The notes under the pieces were generated by a model. The model was not told where the DNA came from, did no database searches, and saw only the letters and a program-made list of their open reading frames with translations. This document shows, in pieces, positions 1 through 12,045 of a DNA stretch of 64,000 nt (its first letter is position 1; each line of letters starts with the position of its first letter). The position numbers were made by a program, and so were the translations under genes. The stretch is from Owenia fusiformis (taxonomy: Eukaryota > Annelida > Polychaeta > Sabellida > Oweniidae). The stretch covers positions 29,389,985 through 29,453,984 of the forward strand of contig CAIIXF020000004.1 of the NCBI GenBank assembly GCA_903813345.2, given 5' to 3'.

Positions 1-170
1 AAACTTATTGTCTGAGATCTCATTTAAAATTTTATGATGTTGAAGTATATGATTTTAAATGAACTTTAAATGAATTTTAAAAATGTAAGTCAATACAAAA
101 AGTGGAATGAAAAATTTGGGTATATTTCAAATATAAATCAGTAAATTATTTATTCTCCGTTTAGAGTAAA

Positions 171-2105
171 ATAACCTTTCAATGTAAGGATTTAATTTGA
201 ACATCATAAAAATTGCGCCAAATTGAACTACACTAATGCGCCAAATTGAGCTTTTTAATATATTGATGAAATTTGAGCACAACACATACTATGTCCAAAA
301 TTGAAACATACTCTCGTGGGCCAAGTTCAACCTTTCAATGTAAGGATTTACTTTGAACATCATAAATAATGCGCCAAATTGAACTACACTAATGCGCCAA
401 ATTGAGCTTTTTAATATATTGATGAAGTTTGAGCACATCACATACTATGTCCCAAAATCCAAAGTGAAACATACTCGTGTGCCAAGTTTAACCTTTCAAT
501 GTAAGGATGTACTTTGAACATCATAAATAATGCGCCAAATTGAACTATACTAATGTGCCAAATTGAGCTTTTTAATATATTGATGAAGTTAGAGCACATT
601 ACATACTATGTGAACGATACTAATGCGCCAAATTGAACTTTTTAATATACTGATGTACTTGAAGCACATCACATACTACATCCCAAATTGAAACATACTC
701 ATGAGCCAAGTTTAACCTTTCATTGTAAGGATGTACTTTGAACATCATAAATAATGCGCCAAATTGAACCATACTAATGCGCCAAATTGAACTTTTTAAT
801 ATACTGATGTACTTGGAGCACATCACATACTATGTGCCAAATTGAAACATACTCATGAGCCAAGTTTAACCTTTCAATATAATTATGTACTTTGAACATC
901 ATAAATAATGCGCCAAATTGAACTATACTAATGCGCCAAATTGAACTGTTTAATATACTGATGAACTTACAGCACATCACATACTATGTCCCAAATTGAA
1001 ACATACTCATGAGCCAAGTTTAGCCTTTCAATGTAAGGATGTACTTTGAACATCATAAATAATGCGCCAAATTTAACTACAATAATGCGCCAAATTGAAC
1101 TTTTTAATAAACTGATGAACTTGGAGCACATCACATACTATGTCCCATTGAAACATACTCATGAGCCAAGTTTAACCTTTCAATGTAAGGATGTACTTTG
1201 AACATCATAAATAACGCGCCAAATTGAACTATAATAATGCGCCAAATTGAACTTTTTAATACACTGATGAACTTGGAGCACATCACATACTATGTCCCAT
1301 TGAAACATACTCATGAGGCAAGTTTAACCTTTCAATGTAAGGATGTACTTTGAACATCATAAATAACGCGCCAAATTGAACTATAATAATGCGCCAAATT
1401 GAACTTTTTAATATACTGATGAACTTGGAGCACATCACATACTATGTCCCATTGAAACATACTCATGAGCCAAGTTTAACCTTTCATTGTAAGGATGTAC
1501 TTTGAGCATCATGAATAACGGGTCTAATTGAACTACGATAATGCGCCAAATTGAACTTTTTAATATACTGACGAACTTAGAGCATATAACATACTATGTC
1601 TTGAAACATACTCATGAGCCAAGCTTAACCTTTCAATATAATGATGTATTTTGAACAAAATAAATAACGCGCCAAATTGAACTATACCAATGCGCCAAAA
1701 TTGAACTTTTTTTAATATACTGATGAACTAAGAGCATGTCACAGACTATTCCCAAATTGAAACATACTCATAAGCCAAGTTTAATCTTTCAATATAAGGA
1801 TGAACTTTGAACATGATAAAAAGCGCGCCAAATTGATCTATACTAACGCGCCAAATTGAACTTTTTGAAATACTGATGTACTTGGAGCACATGACATACT
1901 ATGCCCCAAATTGAAACATACTCATGAGCCAAGTTTAATCTTTCACTGTAAGAATGTACTTTGAACATCATAAATATTGCGCCAAATTGAACTATACTAA
2001 TGCGCCAAATTGAACTTTTTAATATACTGATGTACCTGGAGCACATCACATACTATGCCTCAAATTGAAACATACTCATGAGCCTAGTTTAACCTTTCAC
2101 TGTTT
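171..2105. repeat. ~154-bp tandem satellite, about 12-13 units
   Basis: The phrase AACCTTTCAATGTAAGG recurs near 171, 329, 489, 714, 869, 1023, 1176, 1327, 1478, 1628, 1781, 1937 and 2090, giving a period of about 150-160 bp. Each unit holds two GCGCCAAATTGA boxes about 25 bp apart, a TTTTTAATATACTGATG stretch, and a CACATCACATACTATG stretch. The 489-714 unit is about 225 bp because part of the box region is repeated. Sixty-eight-residue reading frames recur at the unit period on the minus strand but are by-products of the repeat. Divergence between units is low to moderate. Confidence 0.95.
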
Positions 2106-2129
2106 CTTTCAACATTTGGGTAATAACTG

Positions 2130-4970
2130 TGGATTAAAGGTGAAGAAAAGTCATTTATTAAAAATCAAAAAGTTAACTTTTCAATGAGTTTATCGATTCA
2201 TTCCAAATTTTAACACAATATTAATCATAGCAAGAGGGACACTAAAGAATCAAATAAATTAGAAAGACTTAATTTGCAAATTATTTTTCTGTGGAAATCA
2301 GAGCCATCGGCTGTAGATATTAATCCTTTGACTCATAACAAAAGGATTAGTTATCAGTGAACAAAACTCATGTCATAGAAATTAAATACTTGGGGATTAA
2401 AGTTTTATTTATATTGCTCTGACATGTCAATACATGTACGAGATGGTGAAAAACTGCTTGATCTTTTAGCTGACTATTGAGCATTTCTGTGTCAAGACTG
2501 TTTTTATGGCTGACGAAGTGAATACAGGTGGTTGTGCCTGTGTAATATAAGAGGGGGATGGGATGTGACAGAGAAACAATAGAATAAACATGTGAGGAAA
2601 ACTTATTAATTAAGAATTAAAAAATTATCTTTCCAATGAATTGATCGATTGAATCCAGATTTTAACACAATGTTAATCATAACATGGGGGATAATATACA
2701 ATCAAATAAATATAAAAAACTTAATTTGCAAAAAAAAATTTTCTGGAACTTAGAATTGTTGGCTGTAGGAAATTAATCCATTGACTCTAACAAACAGATT
2801 AGTTATCAGAGTGTTAACGAAACTCATTTTATAGAAATTGAATAATTAGGGATTAAAGTCTTACTTATCATATTGCTCTGACATACCTGTATGTCCATAC
2901 TGTATGTTATTTGCATCAGTTTGTTCTTCCATTCACCAATTTGCTCAAAACATAATCATCAATTTCTCAGATGAAACATTTGCAATAAATGTAAAATGCG
3001 CCCGTTTCTTTATTTGCATTATTACATTATCGACTAAACATACCGAATCTTGCGCCTTTTGTATATGTATATATTGAAACGGAAAACAAAGAATGATTAA
3101 TAAAACCAGCTGTTATAAACAGAAATGGTCCAATTCTAATAGAAACAATTGTATTACACGGGCTAATCTCTGTTGTTTATCACGGGTGTTTATCTCAGAT
3201 ATCATATGGATAACAGCAAACACATGAATTGAGAAATGTGAAAGAATGCAAATTTTAACTTTGTTTTAATATGGCTTAATACTACTTGTATCATTTACAT
3301 AACGCATGTTATTTCCTAATTTATTATAAGTGATTTGTCAGATGAAATCTGAGCAATATTTCTGGTATGTTAAAGGCTCGTAATAAGTTTGAGCTCAGGG
3401 GGTCAATTTTCAAAACATACCAAGGGGGTCAAAATTGATAATGTTTGCCAAAAATCACTTGACAGTGCGCGGATTGGTGAAAACTGTATGATTTTGAAAG
3501 AATCTTGGCAAGGGGGCCACAGACCTGTATCAAATGCGTAATGTATTGAGCTGAATATTTTTGCAATTTTGTGTTATAAACGTTTTGTGTGGTTTGCGAA
3601 GTGAATAGTGGTGTTTGTTTGTGTCTGTGTAAGAGAGGGCTTTAAATGTTGTTTGTTGTATTAAACTTAATGTTACAGAGAAACAATGGAGTTAAATTGT
3701 GAGGAAACCCCATAATTAAAAATCAAGAAATTACTTCCCAATGAGTTAATCGATTGAATCCAAATTTTAACACAATGTTAATCATAGCACGAGGTACACT
3801 ATACAATCAAAAAAATATGAAAAACTTAATTTGTATTTTTTGTGGAAATTAGAGCCATAGGCTGTAGAAATTAATCCATTAACTCTAACAAACAGATTAT
3901 TTATCAGGGTGATCAAAACTCAATTCATAGAAATTGAATACTTAGAGATTAAAGTTTTACTAATTACATTGCTCTGACATGTCAATACATGTATGTGAAT
4001 GTTCGAAAACTGCATTTCTTGAATTGTGGGCCAGGGGAAGGGGGTCCTTAGGTATAAAATGCGTAATATATTAATTGAATATTGAGCAGTTCCGTGTCAT
4101 GACTGTTTTTGGTTGGCAAAGTGAATAGTACAGGTGGTTGATCGTACCTGTGTAAGAGGGGGATTTAAATGTTGTTTGTTGTAAACCTGATGTGACAGAG
4201 CAAAAATAGAGAAAAAATGTGAGGAAAACTCATTAATTAAGAATAAAAAATTAACTTTCCAATGGATTGATCGATTGAATCCCAAATTTAACACAATCTT
4301 AATCATAACTCGAGGGACATTATAAAATCAAATAAATATGTAAAAACTTAATTTGCAAATATTTTTTTGAGAAATAAGAACCATCAGCTGTAGAAATTAA
4401 TCCTAACAAACGGATTAATTAGTGTGAATGAAACTCATTTCATAGGATTGGAATACTTAGGGATTAACGGCTCAAAAATAAACGCATATAATCCGGTTTT
4501 GATTGCAAATGCCAACATATTATTTGCTCCTGACTAGAATATTATTCTATATTATATGGCATTATATATTGTTCCCTTCAAATAATACACGAACAATATT
4601 ATTAAAGAAAAATTAACTTTTAAAAATAGTTATGATATCTTATTCCGCTATAATACAGGAAATAACTGCCTACCATACAGGAAAAAATATTCTCTACGAT
4701 TCCCTCTTATTGCAACTATATTAAACATTTTATTCTATATTATTTTTACTTCAATACCAAGTGAATTGAAAAATTTAACTTTCCACAGACTTAATGAAAT
4801 GAATCCAAAATTTAACACGGTGTTAATTATAATTCGACTGTCATTGTCCAATTTAGTAAAAGTAAAAAGCTTAATTGATAAATGACTTTTTGATGGAAAT
4901 TAGAACCCTCAGTTATAGAAATGACCAGATTAATCTGAACAAGCGAATTAATTAGCATTGAAAACAAAAT
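2130..4970. repeat. Degenerate ~0.45-0.55-kb repeat family (blocks A and B)
   Basis: Block A (CCAATGAATTGATCGATTGA, then TTTTAACACAATGTTAATCA, and an ATTAATCC stretch) recurs near 2148, 2600, 3710, 4232 and 4770. Block B (TGAATATTGAGCA, GACTGTTTTTATGG, then TGTGTAAGAGGGGGAT) recurs near 2468, 3548 and 4073. The order A-B-A, B-A-B-A suggests an old tandem array with deletions and insertions. The stretch 2905-3545 between copies shows no recognisable feature. No coding capacity was found. Confidence 0.8.
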
Positions 4971-5039
4971 ACATTCAATGCTGGACTTTGCTTTTAATCT
5001 GTTAAAACAACAAACTTGGGAACTGAAGCTATTACGTAA

Positions 5040-5410
5040 TATCGCGTATAAGACGCGTATAGTTTGTTTTGAGGTGGAATAAGAGAAGAATAAGTCAAGT
5101 ATAGTTTGATATAGTCTGTTTTTATTTAATATAAGTTGTTTTTCACCGCATATAGTAGGTTTGATTCCTACTTTCAGGCGTATAAGTGGGAAATAGTTCA
5201 GTAAAGATATACACTCTGCAATGATATATGCAACTTATTTTAGTTTATATGGGCGTACCGGAGAGTATATCAGGACTTATATTAAAGTGTTCCGTTTTTA
5301 GGAATATGGGAGAAACTATTCTCGCCCATATTTTAGGTGAAATTCAAACTATATGGGGGTTATTCTAAAAAATAGTTTGCTATAGTACAAACTATATTTG
5401 GCTTTTCTCA
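5040..5410. repeat. AT-rich stretch with repeated TATAGTTTG-like motifs
   Basis: TATAGTTTG, TATAGTCTG, TATAAGTTG and the inverted CAAACTATA occur repeatedly on both strands just upstream of the Tc1-type transposase. It may be the remnant of that element's terminal region, but no matching second end was found downstream of 6690. Confidence 0.4.
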
Positions 5411-5631
5411 CAGTGTCTGTTTCAAATAGTATCTGTCATCATATTTTTCTACTTTTAATAAGTCATTTAGTGATAAGTCTTCAATAGCACTAACTTGCTG
5501 TTAATACAAGAGTACCAAATCTTCTCATGTCAGATCTCACTGCTTTATGAATTTCAGGTTTACCTTTTATTGCTGCACAATCATCTTGTCCACATTCATT
5601 CATTTTAATACGACCTATCACCTGCTTAAAT

Positions 5632-6683
5632 TCGCTTGAAGAAAAGGGCACATTAGAAAACAAGCGACGTTCTGGAGGACAGTCTCGACACATACCACCT
5701 AAATCCACTGCAGAAAAGACTTTAATAGCCTTGGCAAAGAAAGATAAATATGCCAGTACATCAAAACTATGTGTAGAAATGAAAGAAAATGAAGGTATCA
5801 TTGTCTCAAAAAGAACCATCAGAAGACACTTGTATGAACGTAATTCACCCAACTCTACATTCAAGCTAAAGGGACACAATCTTAGCACATCTAAATTAAA
5901 CCTGGACAGAGTCTTAGATATGCAGATGGGGTATTTAGAAGGACTTAAACATGCTCTTGAAAGAAAGAAGATGAAACTAGATGACCTTAATTACCAAGAG
6001 GAAAACTCCCGAAATATGGATGAGTTTTGCGTATTGAACCACTTTATGGCCGTGAACCCTATGTGTGCAAGAAGTACACCATGCTGTCTGTTATAAGCCA
6101 CTCTACATACATCAAGGTATGGGTTGTTGAAGGCTCTGCTGTCGCTACAGTCATCGAAAATTTTATGCTGACTAACATTAAACCTCCTCGGCATGCACCT
6201 AATCTGGGGAGAAAACTTGTTTACAAGCTTCTCCGGCCTTCCACATTTCTAGTGTGGGATAGGCTTGGTAGAGCAGGGACATGTAAAGACCCTTCCAAGC
6301 AACACTACAACAAGAATATTAAATCCAAGCTGGCTGATTACCGTATCGTTGAGGTAAAGCTTCCACCCAAAGGCCATGAGCTGAATTCAATTGAGCTGAC
6401 TCAAGCCATTATTCAAGAGAGCGTCAAGCGTTGGAGACCTGTTGGTGCAACAGACCTAGATCAAGTAGGACCTCTGAGCTTTAAGGAAATGCAAACAGCT
6501 GTTTCCGATGCACTCAAGAAGTTGAAGACTAACCCCGCAGCATTCAAAGGATGGTACAAAGAAAGAGCCACAGGAGCACAACTTGTGAAGAGGTGGACAT
6601 TTGAGCCTGCTGCCCAGCAAGTGAGGCGTAGTCGTGCCCGTAAAACAAACAAGGAGACCTTTTCCTGGCCAAACAAGTTGTAA
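5632..6683 (+). pseudogene. Tc1/mariner-IS630-type DDE transposase, frameshifted
   Basis: Two overlapping plus-strand frames make up one transposase. The first, readable from about 5632, has a helix-turn-helix-like part (GTLENKRRSGGQ, then SKRTIRRHLYE) and reaches MDEFCVLNHF, the likely first catalytic Asp region, before the frame is lost near 6050. The second (6027-6683) continues with YTMLSVISHSTYIKVW, then VWDRLGRAG (second Asp at 6258-6260), then LPPKGHELNSIE, whose final Glu (6393-6395) fits the third catalytic position. The family normally cuts and pastes its own DNA. The WDRLGRAG and LPPKG wording differs from classic Tc1 elements (PSQSPDLNPIE), so it may be a distinct lineage. The frameshift and missing N-terminal helix say it is dead. 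Superfamily assignment is good; lineage is uncertain. Confidence 0.72.
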
Positions 6684-7241
6684 ACTTTGAAAACATCTTT
6701 TATCTCCATCAAGTATGACAATAGGCGAGTAGTAATGCCTTTTATGGGACGAGCAGTATAGAGGCTTGAGATCATGAGGTCTTGAAATAGTATGGTGGAT
6801 TTAGAACACTAAAAAAAGATAAATGATCCCTATCAAAGACTGCAATCAAATTTGTAGACCATATTAGGACAAAACGTAATTTATATTTTTCGTATCTTTT
6901 AAGAAAAAATGGCGAGAAAAATGACCCATCAACAGAATATGACATTATTTTTTAAAGGTTGTAACAATGAAATTAATGAGGCATTTACCATATAAAAAAA
7001 TTGTATGTTAGGAATTTATACTGTGAAAATTTCATGAAAAAATATTCAAATTTGAGAAAGTTATTGAGAAAATAGAGAGGCATGACTTGTTCTGGCCAGG
7101 CTACTATATGGTGTTTGAAAACTCATGCATTAGCGTACCACTACCTCAACTCTTCATATCAGGCAGTGAAGAGAGAATTTGAAATTGTATTTCCATATTT
7201 CAGGTGGACCTGATGAACCTACATATACAACTGAGCAGATT

Positions 7242-8495
7242 GTTTTGTTTTTATTATAATCCTATATTTATTCAGATTAGCAAAATAGCATAGTTGCTAA
7301 TTAAAATGCTTCTCAATTACATGATACAAATATAAATACAGAATTCAAATACATGCAGTTACAATAAAGAAAAAACAAACATATTACAATGTACTTGGGT
7401 AGAGAGGACATCTCAAGTTACACAAAAAAATTAATCTCTTAGTACTTTTTATGAACTTGTGTAGTGCCAAAATCAAACGTTCGTTATCATCAACTGTTAA
7501 AAATTTGTTCCCAAAGAGAATTAAGTCTTTGATAACATTTTGAGAGTTTAGGTTTATATCGGGATTGTTAGCACATACATCATTTAATGTATAAAGCATA
7601 TCGTTTCGTTGATCTGTAAAGTTTGGACATATCAGTAGGTAGTGAAAGATTGTTTCATTTTGGATTCCACACGAGCAGTTTGGAGAATTTACCTTCTCCA
7701 TTTTGAACAAATAGGAATTGAGAAGGGTGTGGCCGAGTCTCATACGTGCGTGTTGGATATTTGAGAATCGATCTCCGATGTTATATAATTTTATAAGATA
7801 CTTTCCTTTAAGTTCTCCGTAAATATACTTGGATAGTTCAAGTTTACATTTCGTAAAGTTGATTTCATCTTTTATCCGTGTAGGCAGGTCGTTCCAAGCA
7901 CGCGCTGTTGAAGGTATAAATGAATTTTTGTAATAATTCGTATTGAATTTTACCAGCTCAAACGAGTTTGCAGATCTTAGTGCATATTGTGTCCGAGTAT
8001 TAACTCGATTTGGCAACAGCGATCGGTAATGATGTGGGCATTTGCCATAAACAATTTTACAAAAGGTAAGAAGTTTAAAATAACGTCGTCTTAGTTTCAA
8101 AGTTGGCCATCCCAGATCGCCACATAATTTGACGTAACTGGTTAGCTTTATTCCGCTGGTTACTAAAAGTGAAGCTCGATATTGTACTCTTTCGAGTTTG
8201 TCTGCCATAAGTTCACTGGTGTTGTCATAAATAGAACACGCGTAATCAAGAATGGGCCGTATATATAACTTATAGATGGTGTCAAGAGTATTTCTAGGGA
8301 GTTTACTTTTCAGTCTGGTCATGTAATTTATTAACCTATTGGCTTTTGTGATGGTTTGATTTATATGATTATTCCATTTTAAATCTGGTGTAAAGTACAT
8401 TCCAAGATGTTTATGCTGATTTGTGTTTTGAAGTGTAACACCATTAAACGTCAATAAACCGTGTTCTGGTTCGTTGATTTTATGTGAGATAACCA
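7242..8495 (-). mobile_element. 5'-truncated Jockey/CR1-like LINE with 10-bp target duplication
   Basis: This is the 3' part of a non-LTR retrotransposon in minus orientation. It is flanked by the direct repeat TGAGCAGATT at 7232-7241 and 8496-8505, the mark of target-primed insertion. Its tail next to 7242 is A-rich on the minus strand rather than a pure poly(A). It lies just upstream of the recombinase-like pseudogene; removing it rejoins AACTGAGCAGATTACAGAG. Confidence 0.85.
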
Positions 8496-8496
8496 T
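7384..8496 (-). CDS. LINE ORF2 C-terminal part (post-RT region, zinc knuckle)
   Basis: A 370-residue open frame encodes only the part of a LINE polyprotein downstream of the reverse-transcriptase active site. It opens with MVISHK, which matches the segment after the RT palm, followed by HKHLGMYFTPDLKW and IRPILDYACSIYD (typical thumb-side blocks). It ends with a C-terminal cysteine-histidine knuckle, CSCGIQNETIFHYLLICP, near residue 285. No RNase H domain is visible. The endonuclease and the YADD motif are missing because the copy is truncated exactly at the target duplication, so the Met at 8496 is an accident of the junction. The frame is free of stops, implying a fairly young insertion. 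It cannot retrotranspose by itself. Confidence 0.85.
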   Translation of the reverse strand: MVISHKINEPEHGLLTFNGVTLQNTNQHKHLGMYFTPDLKWNNHINQTITKANRLINYMTRLKSKLPRNTLDTIYKLYIRPILDYACSIYDNTSELMADKLERVQYRASLLVTSGIKLTSYVKLCGDLGWPTLKLRRRYFKLLTFCKIVYGKCPHHYRSLLPNRVNTRTQYALRSANSFELVKFNTNYYKNSFIPSTARAWNDLPTRIKDEINFTKCKLELSKYIYGELKGKYLIKLYNIGDRFSNIQHARMRLGHTLLNSYLFKMEKVNSPNCSCGIQNETIFHYLLICPNFTDQRNDMLYTLNDVCANNPDINLNSQNVIKDLILFGNKFLTVDDNERLILALHKFIKSTKRLIFLCNLRCPLYPSTL

Positions 8497-8589
8497 GAGC
8501 AGATTACAGAGTCAGCAGAGAATAGTTATGGTAACGGCTCTCGGATATGTTGTGAATTCAAAAGGTAAAAAAACACATTATTCAGCGCT

Positions 8590-9590
8590 GAACAAAGTAA
8601 AGTTGTGGAGGTACGGCGTGAAGTGATGATGGAATTGAGAGAGAAAAGAAATTCAAAGATATGTACAAAAGAACATTGATACATTAAAGGCTGCCAATGA
8701 GGGTTTGTGCAAAAGTTCTAAAGGTGAAAAGTTTGGATTAAAAGTGAATCTCAACAATGTTTTTCATAGAACTGTCAAGATTCTCAAGGGCTACTACGCC
8801 AAAACCTTTTAAAATCTTTTGTGGACTCTGCAATAGCAGAAACAAACAATGGCGAATCTTAGCATCAGCCAATATGCGTGGCTATGTACCCTTGTTGTAG
8901 CCCGTCTCACGCTTTTCAATGCTAGACGCGGTGAGGAGGGATCCCGGCTTACAAATGAAGAATGGATAGATGCAATGGTAGTGACTTGGCTGTCTGATGA
9001 TTGTGTCCAACATGTAAAGGATGATGGAGAGAAGTACCTCATTGGACAGTTTAAACTAGCATACCTTGCTGGAAAGGGGTAAGTGCCAATCTTGATTTCA
9101 AATGACATTGTTCCTGCAATCAACATCCTTGTTGAAATCCTTATTTCGGAATATTTATGCAGAACACTTTTGTATTCGGTACAAAACATTCACTTTCCCA
9201 CTGCTCAGGCTGGTAAAAGACGTTTCCCTTGCTGCAGGTGTATCCTATAGCGGATCTAGGGGGGGATGGGTATAATTCGTTTCAGCTCACTTAAAATAAC
9301 TGTCAAGTATGGTTAAAGTTACACTCAAACGCTAGTTTTATCATTCAATATACTCTACAGGTAGCATTCATTAGTATAGAAACCATTTGGCATAATTTCA
9401 TTTCCTTAGCATTTCATTCACGGTTTCACTCACTGTTCACTCATGTAAATACATTTGCATTCAATATCATGTTCATCTGTTGTGCAACCTGTGTGTCGTC
9501 TCGTTATGTGCTGTACATGCGATGTTCTGTAAGGAGTGATTTACACATGGCCTTCTATTGCCACAATGGTACACATACCGAGGTATTTAT
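8590..9590 (+). pseudogene. Tyrosine-recombinase-like metazoan gene, 5' part, decayed
   Basis: Coding text runs through all three frames. Near 8660 it reads VQKNIDTLKAANEGL, then NNVFHRTVKILKGYYAKTF, FVDSAIAETNN, and from 8849 SQYAWLCTLVVARLTLFN followed by ARRGEEGSRLTNEEW and FKLAYLAGKG. After a GTAAGT-like string the homology continues across frames (VPILISNDIVPAINIL, NTFVFGTKHSLSHCSGW, VKDVSLAAGV), and near 9548 MAFYCHNGTHTEV resembles the HxGH box of tyrosine recombinases. I recall the LTLFNARRGGEPxRL type of protein from fish, cnidarians and hemichordates, with a recombinase-like core and a Myb-like tail; that is memory, not a search. At least three frameshifts make this part non-functional. 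The likely 3' exons follow at 10965-12795. Confidence 0.6.
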
Positions 9591-9839
9591 ATATTTATCT
9601 TTGTTTCAAGTTCTATATTATTTATTTATCTTATTTATAATATGGTAGATCATATTTTCTTGGTAAACATGACGTTTTTATCTTAGTTACCAATGTATAT
9701 AAGATTGTACTTTCCTTCTCCTTGCTATCATTTTTTAATCATTTTGTAACCTGTAAAGCAACTTAGAAGAAGTATTGTCTTTTTTATTTATAGTTTTTGT
9801 GGGATAGACTTACAAATGTAAAGTCGTTTTCATAGTCAC

Positions 9840-10205
9840 TAACAACGTCCACGTGGTGTGGTGTGATGTTCGTCATCCCAAAGTACAATTGTGTGATGTC
9901 CATCTTTATCTAAGTGTGACTTGTGATGTTCAGTAATACCTGAGTACAAGAGCAAATGTAACTGTATTGTGACATTTGTTCTTTCTTAGTACAATAATCC
10001 TGGCATTCACCCTTATCAGAGTACAGCTATCGTAGTTATTGTATCACCAGAGGGTGCAGCTTAGCTTGACATTCACCATTATCAGAGTGCAGCTATAGTG
10101 GTGATCATTATTACCAGATTGTAACTATCGTGGTGATAGTTATTACCAAAGTGCAACGAACCGTGACATTGATCATTATCAAAGTGCAGATATATTGATG
10201 TTCGC
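9840..10205. repeat. Degenerate tandem repeat (CATTATCAGAGTGCAGCTA type)
   Basis: Phrases such as GTGATGTTC, CATTCACC, TTATCAGAGT and GTGCAGCTAT recur every ~45-55 bp, with strong divergence. The array lies between the recombinase-like domain and the next putative exon of the decayed gene. Confidence 0.6.
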
Positions 10206-10579
10206 AAAAAATAATAAATAATATATATTTAATCTACATTACTCTTAAAAAGCAATCAATCAAATCTCATCTTTTTAAATTTGGAGGGAGGACCCACCCA
10301 AATCCACCGCTCCCTTGGCCCCTTAAAATATGTGAGCCCTTTCCTACAGAAAGCTGACAGCACAAGTAGGAAATTTTCATTATTATGCCACCACCTCTAA
10401 AGTGGTCACATACTGTTATAGCCTCCAACTTTTTCATGGACAGTAATCTGTAGTTAGCTTTCGGCGTCTGTAACAAATTCTTTCAACTTGCTAAAACTTA
10501 AATACAGTATAAGTGTTTACATTTTATCATCTTTTACAGTCAACTCATAACATGACAGCCAGGTGGTGACATTTTGTCA

Positions 10580-10660
10580 TGTAATTCAATTCAATTTTCA
10601 ATTCAATTCAATTTATTTATTTCATAATTCTTATGTAATATACACTATAAAAACAAGCCG
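10580..10660. repeat. (AATTC)n-type simple repeat
   Basis: CAATTCAATTCAATT occurs twice, followed by TATTTATTTCATAATTCTT. This resembles the 3' tail of some non-LTR elements, but no body of an element is attached. The surrounding 10210-10960 holds no coding signal I can support. Confidence 0.5.
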
Positions 10661-10964
10661 CTAGACACCCTAGTAGTTATATGTTGCGGATGTTGGCATC
10701 AAAATGTAAATGCCTTGTTTTTTATTTATTATTTACTATATGCAAAAGCTGATAAGTATTTGAGTAAAGTAATATTCAGCCCTCCAACATGTCTTATAGA
10801 GCTTTTTAGCCATGCCATGGTGTGACAAGTCATATTTATCCAAACCAAGTGCCGACATAACATTGCGATCTAAACCAATAGTGACATGAACTGAGTATGA
10901 CACTGCAGCTAATAATGGTGAAAGTAGAATTGTATACGTCAAAGTGGTTAAACTCTAATTATAG

Positions 10965-11012
10965 GTTCTTGTAAGACATCACTATCAGTGACAGATACTG
11001 AATTGGATGAAG
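10965..11012 (+). CDS. Putative internal exon of the recombinase-like gene (linker)
   Basis: A 48-nt block sits between an acceptor (CTAATTATAG) and a donor (GTAAGT). Read with two leading bases it encodes SCKTSLSVTDTELDE, an acidic linker. It starts and ends in phase 1, the phase shared by the next three exons. Too short to identify alone; support comes from the chain of compatible phases. Confidence 0.45.
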
Positions 11013-11683
11013 GTAAGTAGAGTATTTAATGTAATAAAGAATGGTCAAATAAAATGAAAATCCTGTATTTTCCTCATCTTAGTCTTTTTAAGGAATTCCT
11101 CCTAATTATTTGGCACATTTATTCATCACACAAATACCCCTCTGGCCTATAAAATGCACTTGTTTCAACATACCCCAAGTAAAAGATTAATTGAATTTGT
11201 TTTGAAATAAGTTACATCACTCTCTTCAATTGTTTGCTGCATCACTATTTCTAATGACAGGCGGCTGAAAATTGTACATCTTACAACTATTTCCTCTTGG
11301 AAAGGACTTATAAATGCCTGAATACAAAAAATGTTCTCAACATTATATCTTTAAAAGTGCAATGGCCATATTTGGCAATTCATGTTGTTATGTGAATACC
11401 AGTATGATTGCCATTTGGTGAGCTTATAGGAAATTGAATGATGTATAGATGAACCAAAAATAAAGAAGTAGATCTTAATATAGCGGAATTAATTGTGAAA
11501 ATTGTGAATGAAGCTTGAAACTTTATACATATCACCAGAACGCATACAACAGTATTCTAGATTTTTAAAAAAATTTATGAAAGGGATTTTAATTAAACAA
11601 CCCAATAAACAAGTATAGCCTTTCATATCAGTTAACTTATCTAAAACCGTACACATAGACTTTTGATTTTAACCCAATTTTAG

Positions 11684-11773
11684 AATCAAGTGTGATGCCA
11701 CCAGGAGCATGTTACCTCTTGATGCCTCCTCTTCCATCCCCATCAAAATTGAGGAGGATTGCCAAATCACCAA
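11684..11773 (+). CDS. Putative internal exon of the recombinase-like gene
   Basis: Ninety nucleotides lie between a pyrimidine-rich acceptor (CCCAATTTTAG) and a GTAAGC donor. Phase 1 to phase 1, it encodes SSVMPPGACYLLMPPLPSP followed by SKLRRIAKSP, a proline-rich then basic stretch. Joined to the preceding exon it gives an uninterrupted frame. The basic end leads into the Myb-like segment of the next exon. Confidence 0.5.
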
Positions 11774-12045
11774 GTAAGCTCTGCACTTTCATAATTTCAA
11801 AATTACCTCAATGAACAAATTCAGTGTTTATTTGATTTGCTTATACCAGCTTCAAGCATAGAGAAAAAAATCCCGAACCTTGACTCTTACTGCCATAAAA
11901 ATAAGTTTATAAGAACACAGCATTAAAATCTATGCTACAATTGATGTGAAAACTCAGTCACTCTAGGTATAATATATTGAAAGTGTATATTATCATAGTG
12001 TTTTTCCACCAATTGTCATGTTTCTCATCAATCTAATTTATCTAG

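Noticed and set aside
620-2049. Repeated 68-codon minus-strand ORFs (MMCSKYISILKSS type)
   Set aside because: They recur at the satellite period and are translations of the repeat; neighbouring units break them.
5490-5888. 132-codon minus-strand ORF over the transposase start
   Set aside because: Antisense to the plus-strand transposase text, which has clear family motifs.
8809-9189. 126-codon minus-strand ORF
   Set aside because: Antisense shadow of the LTLFNARRG-type coding text.
9209-9237. A 29-nt micro-exon (LVKDVSLAA) bounded by a good acceptor and GTGTAT donor
   Set aside because: Homology to the recombinase-like family continues on both sides across frames (SGW before, GV after), so it is contiguous decayed coding sequence, not an exon.
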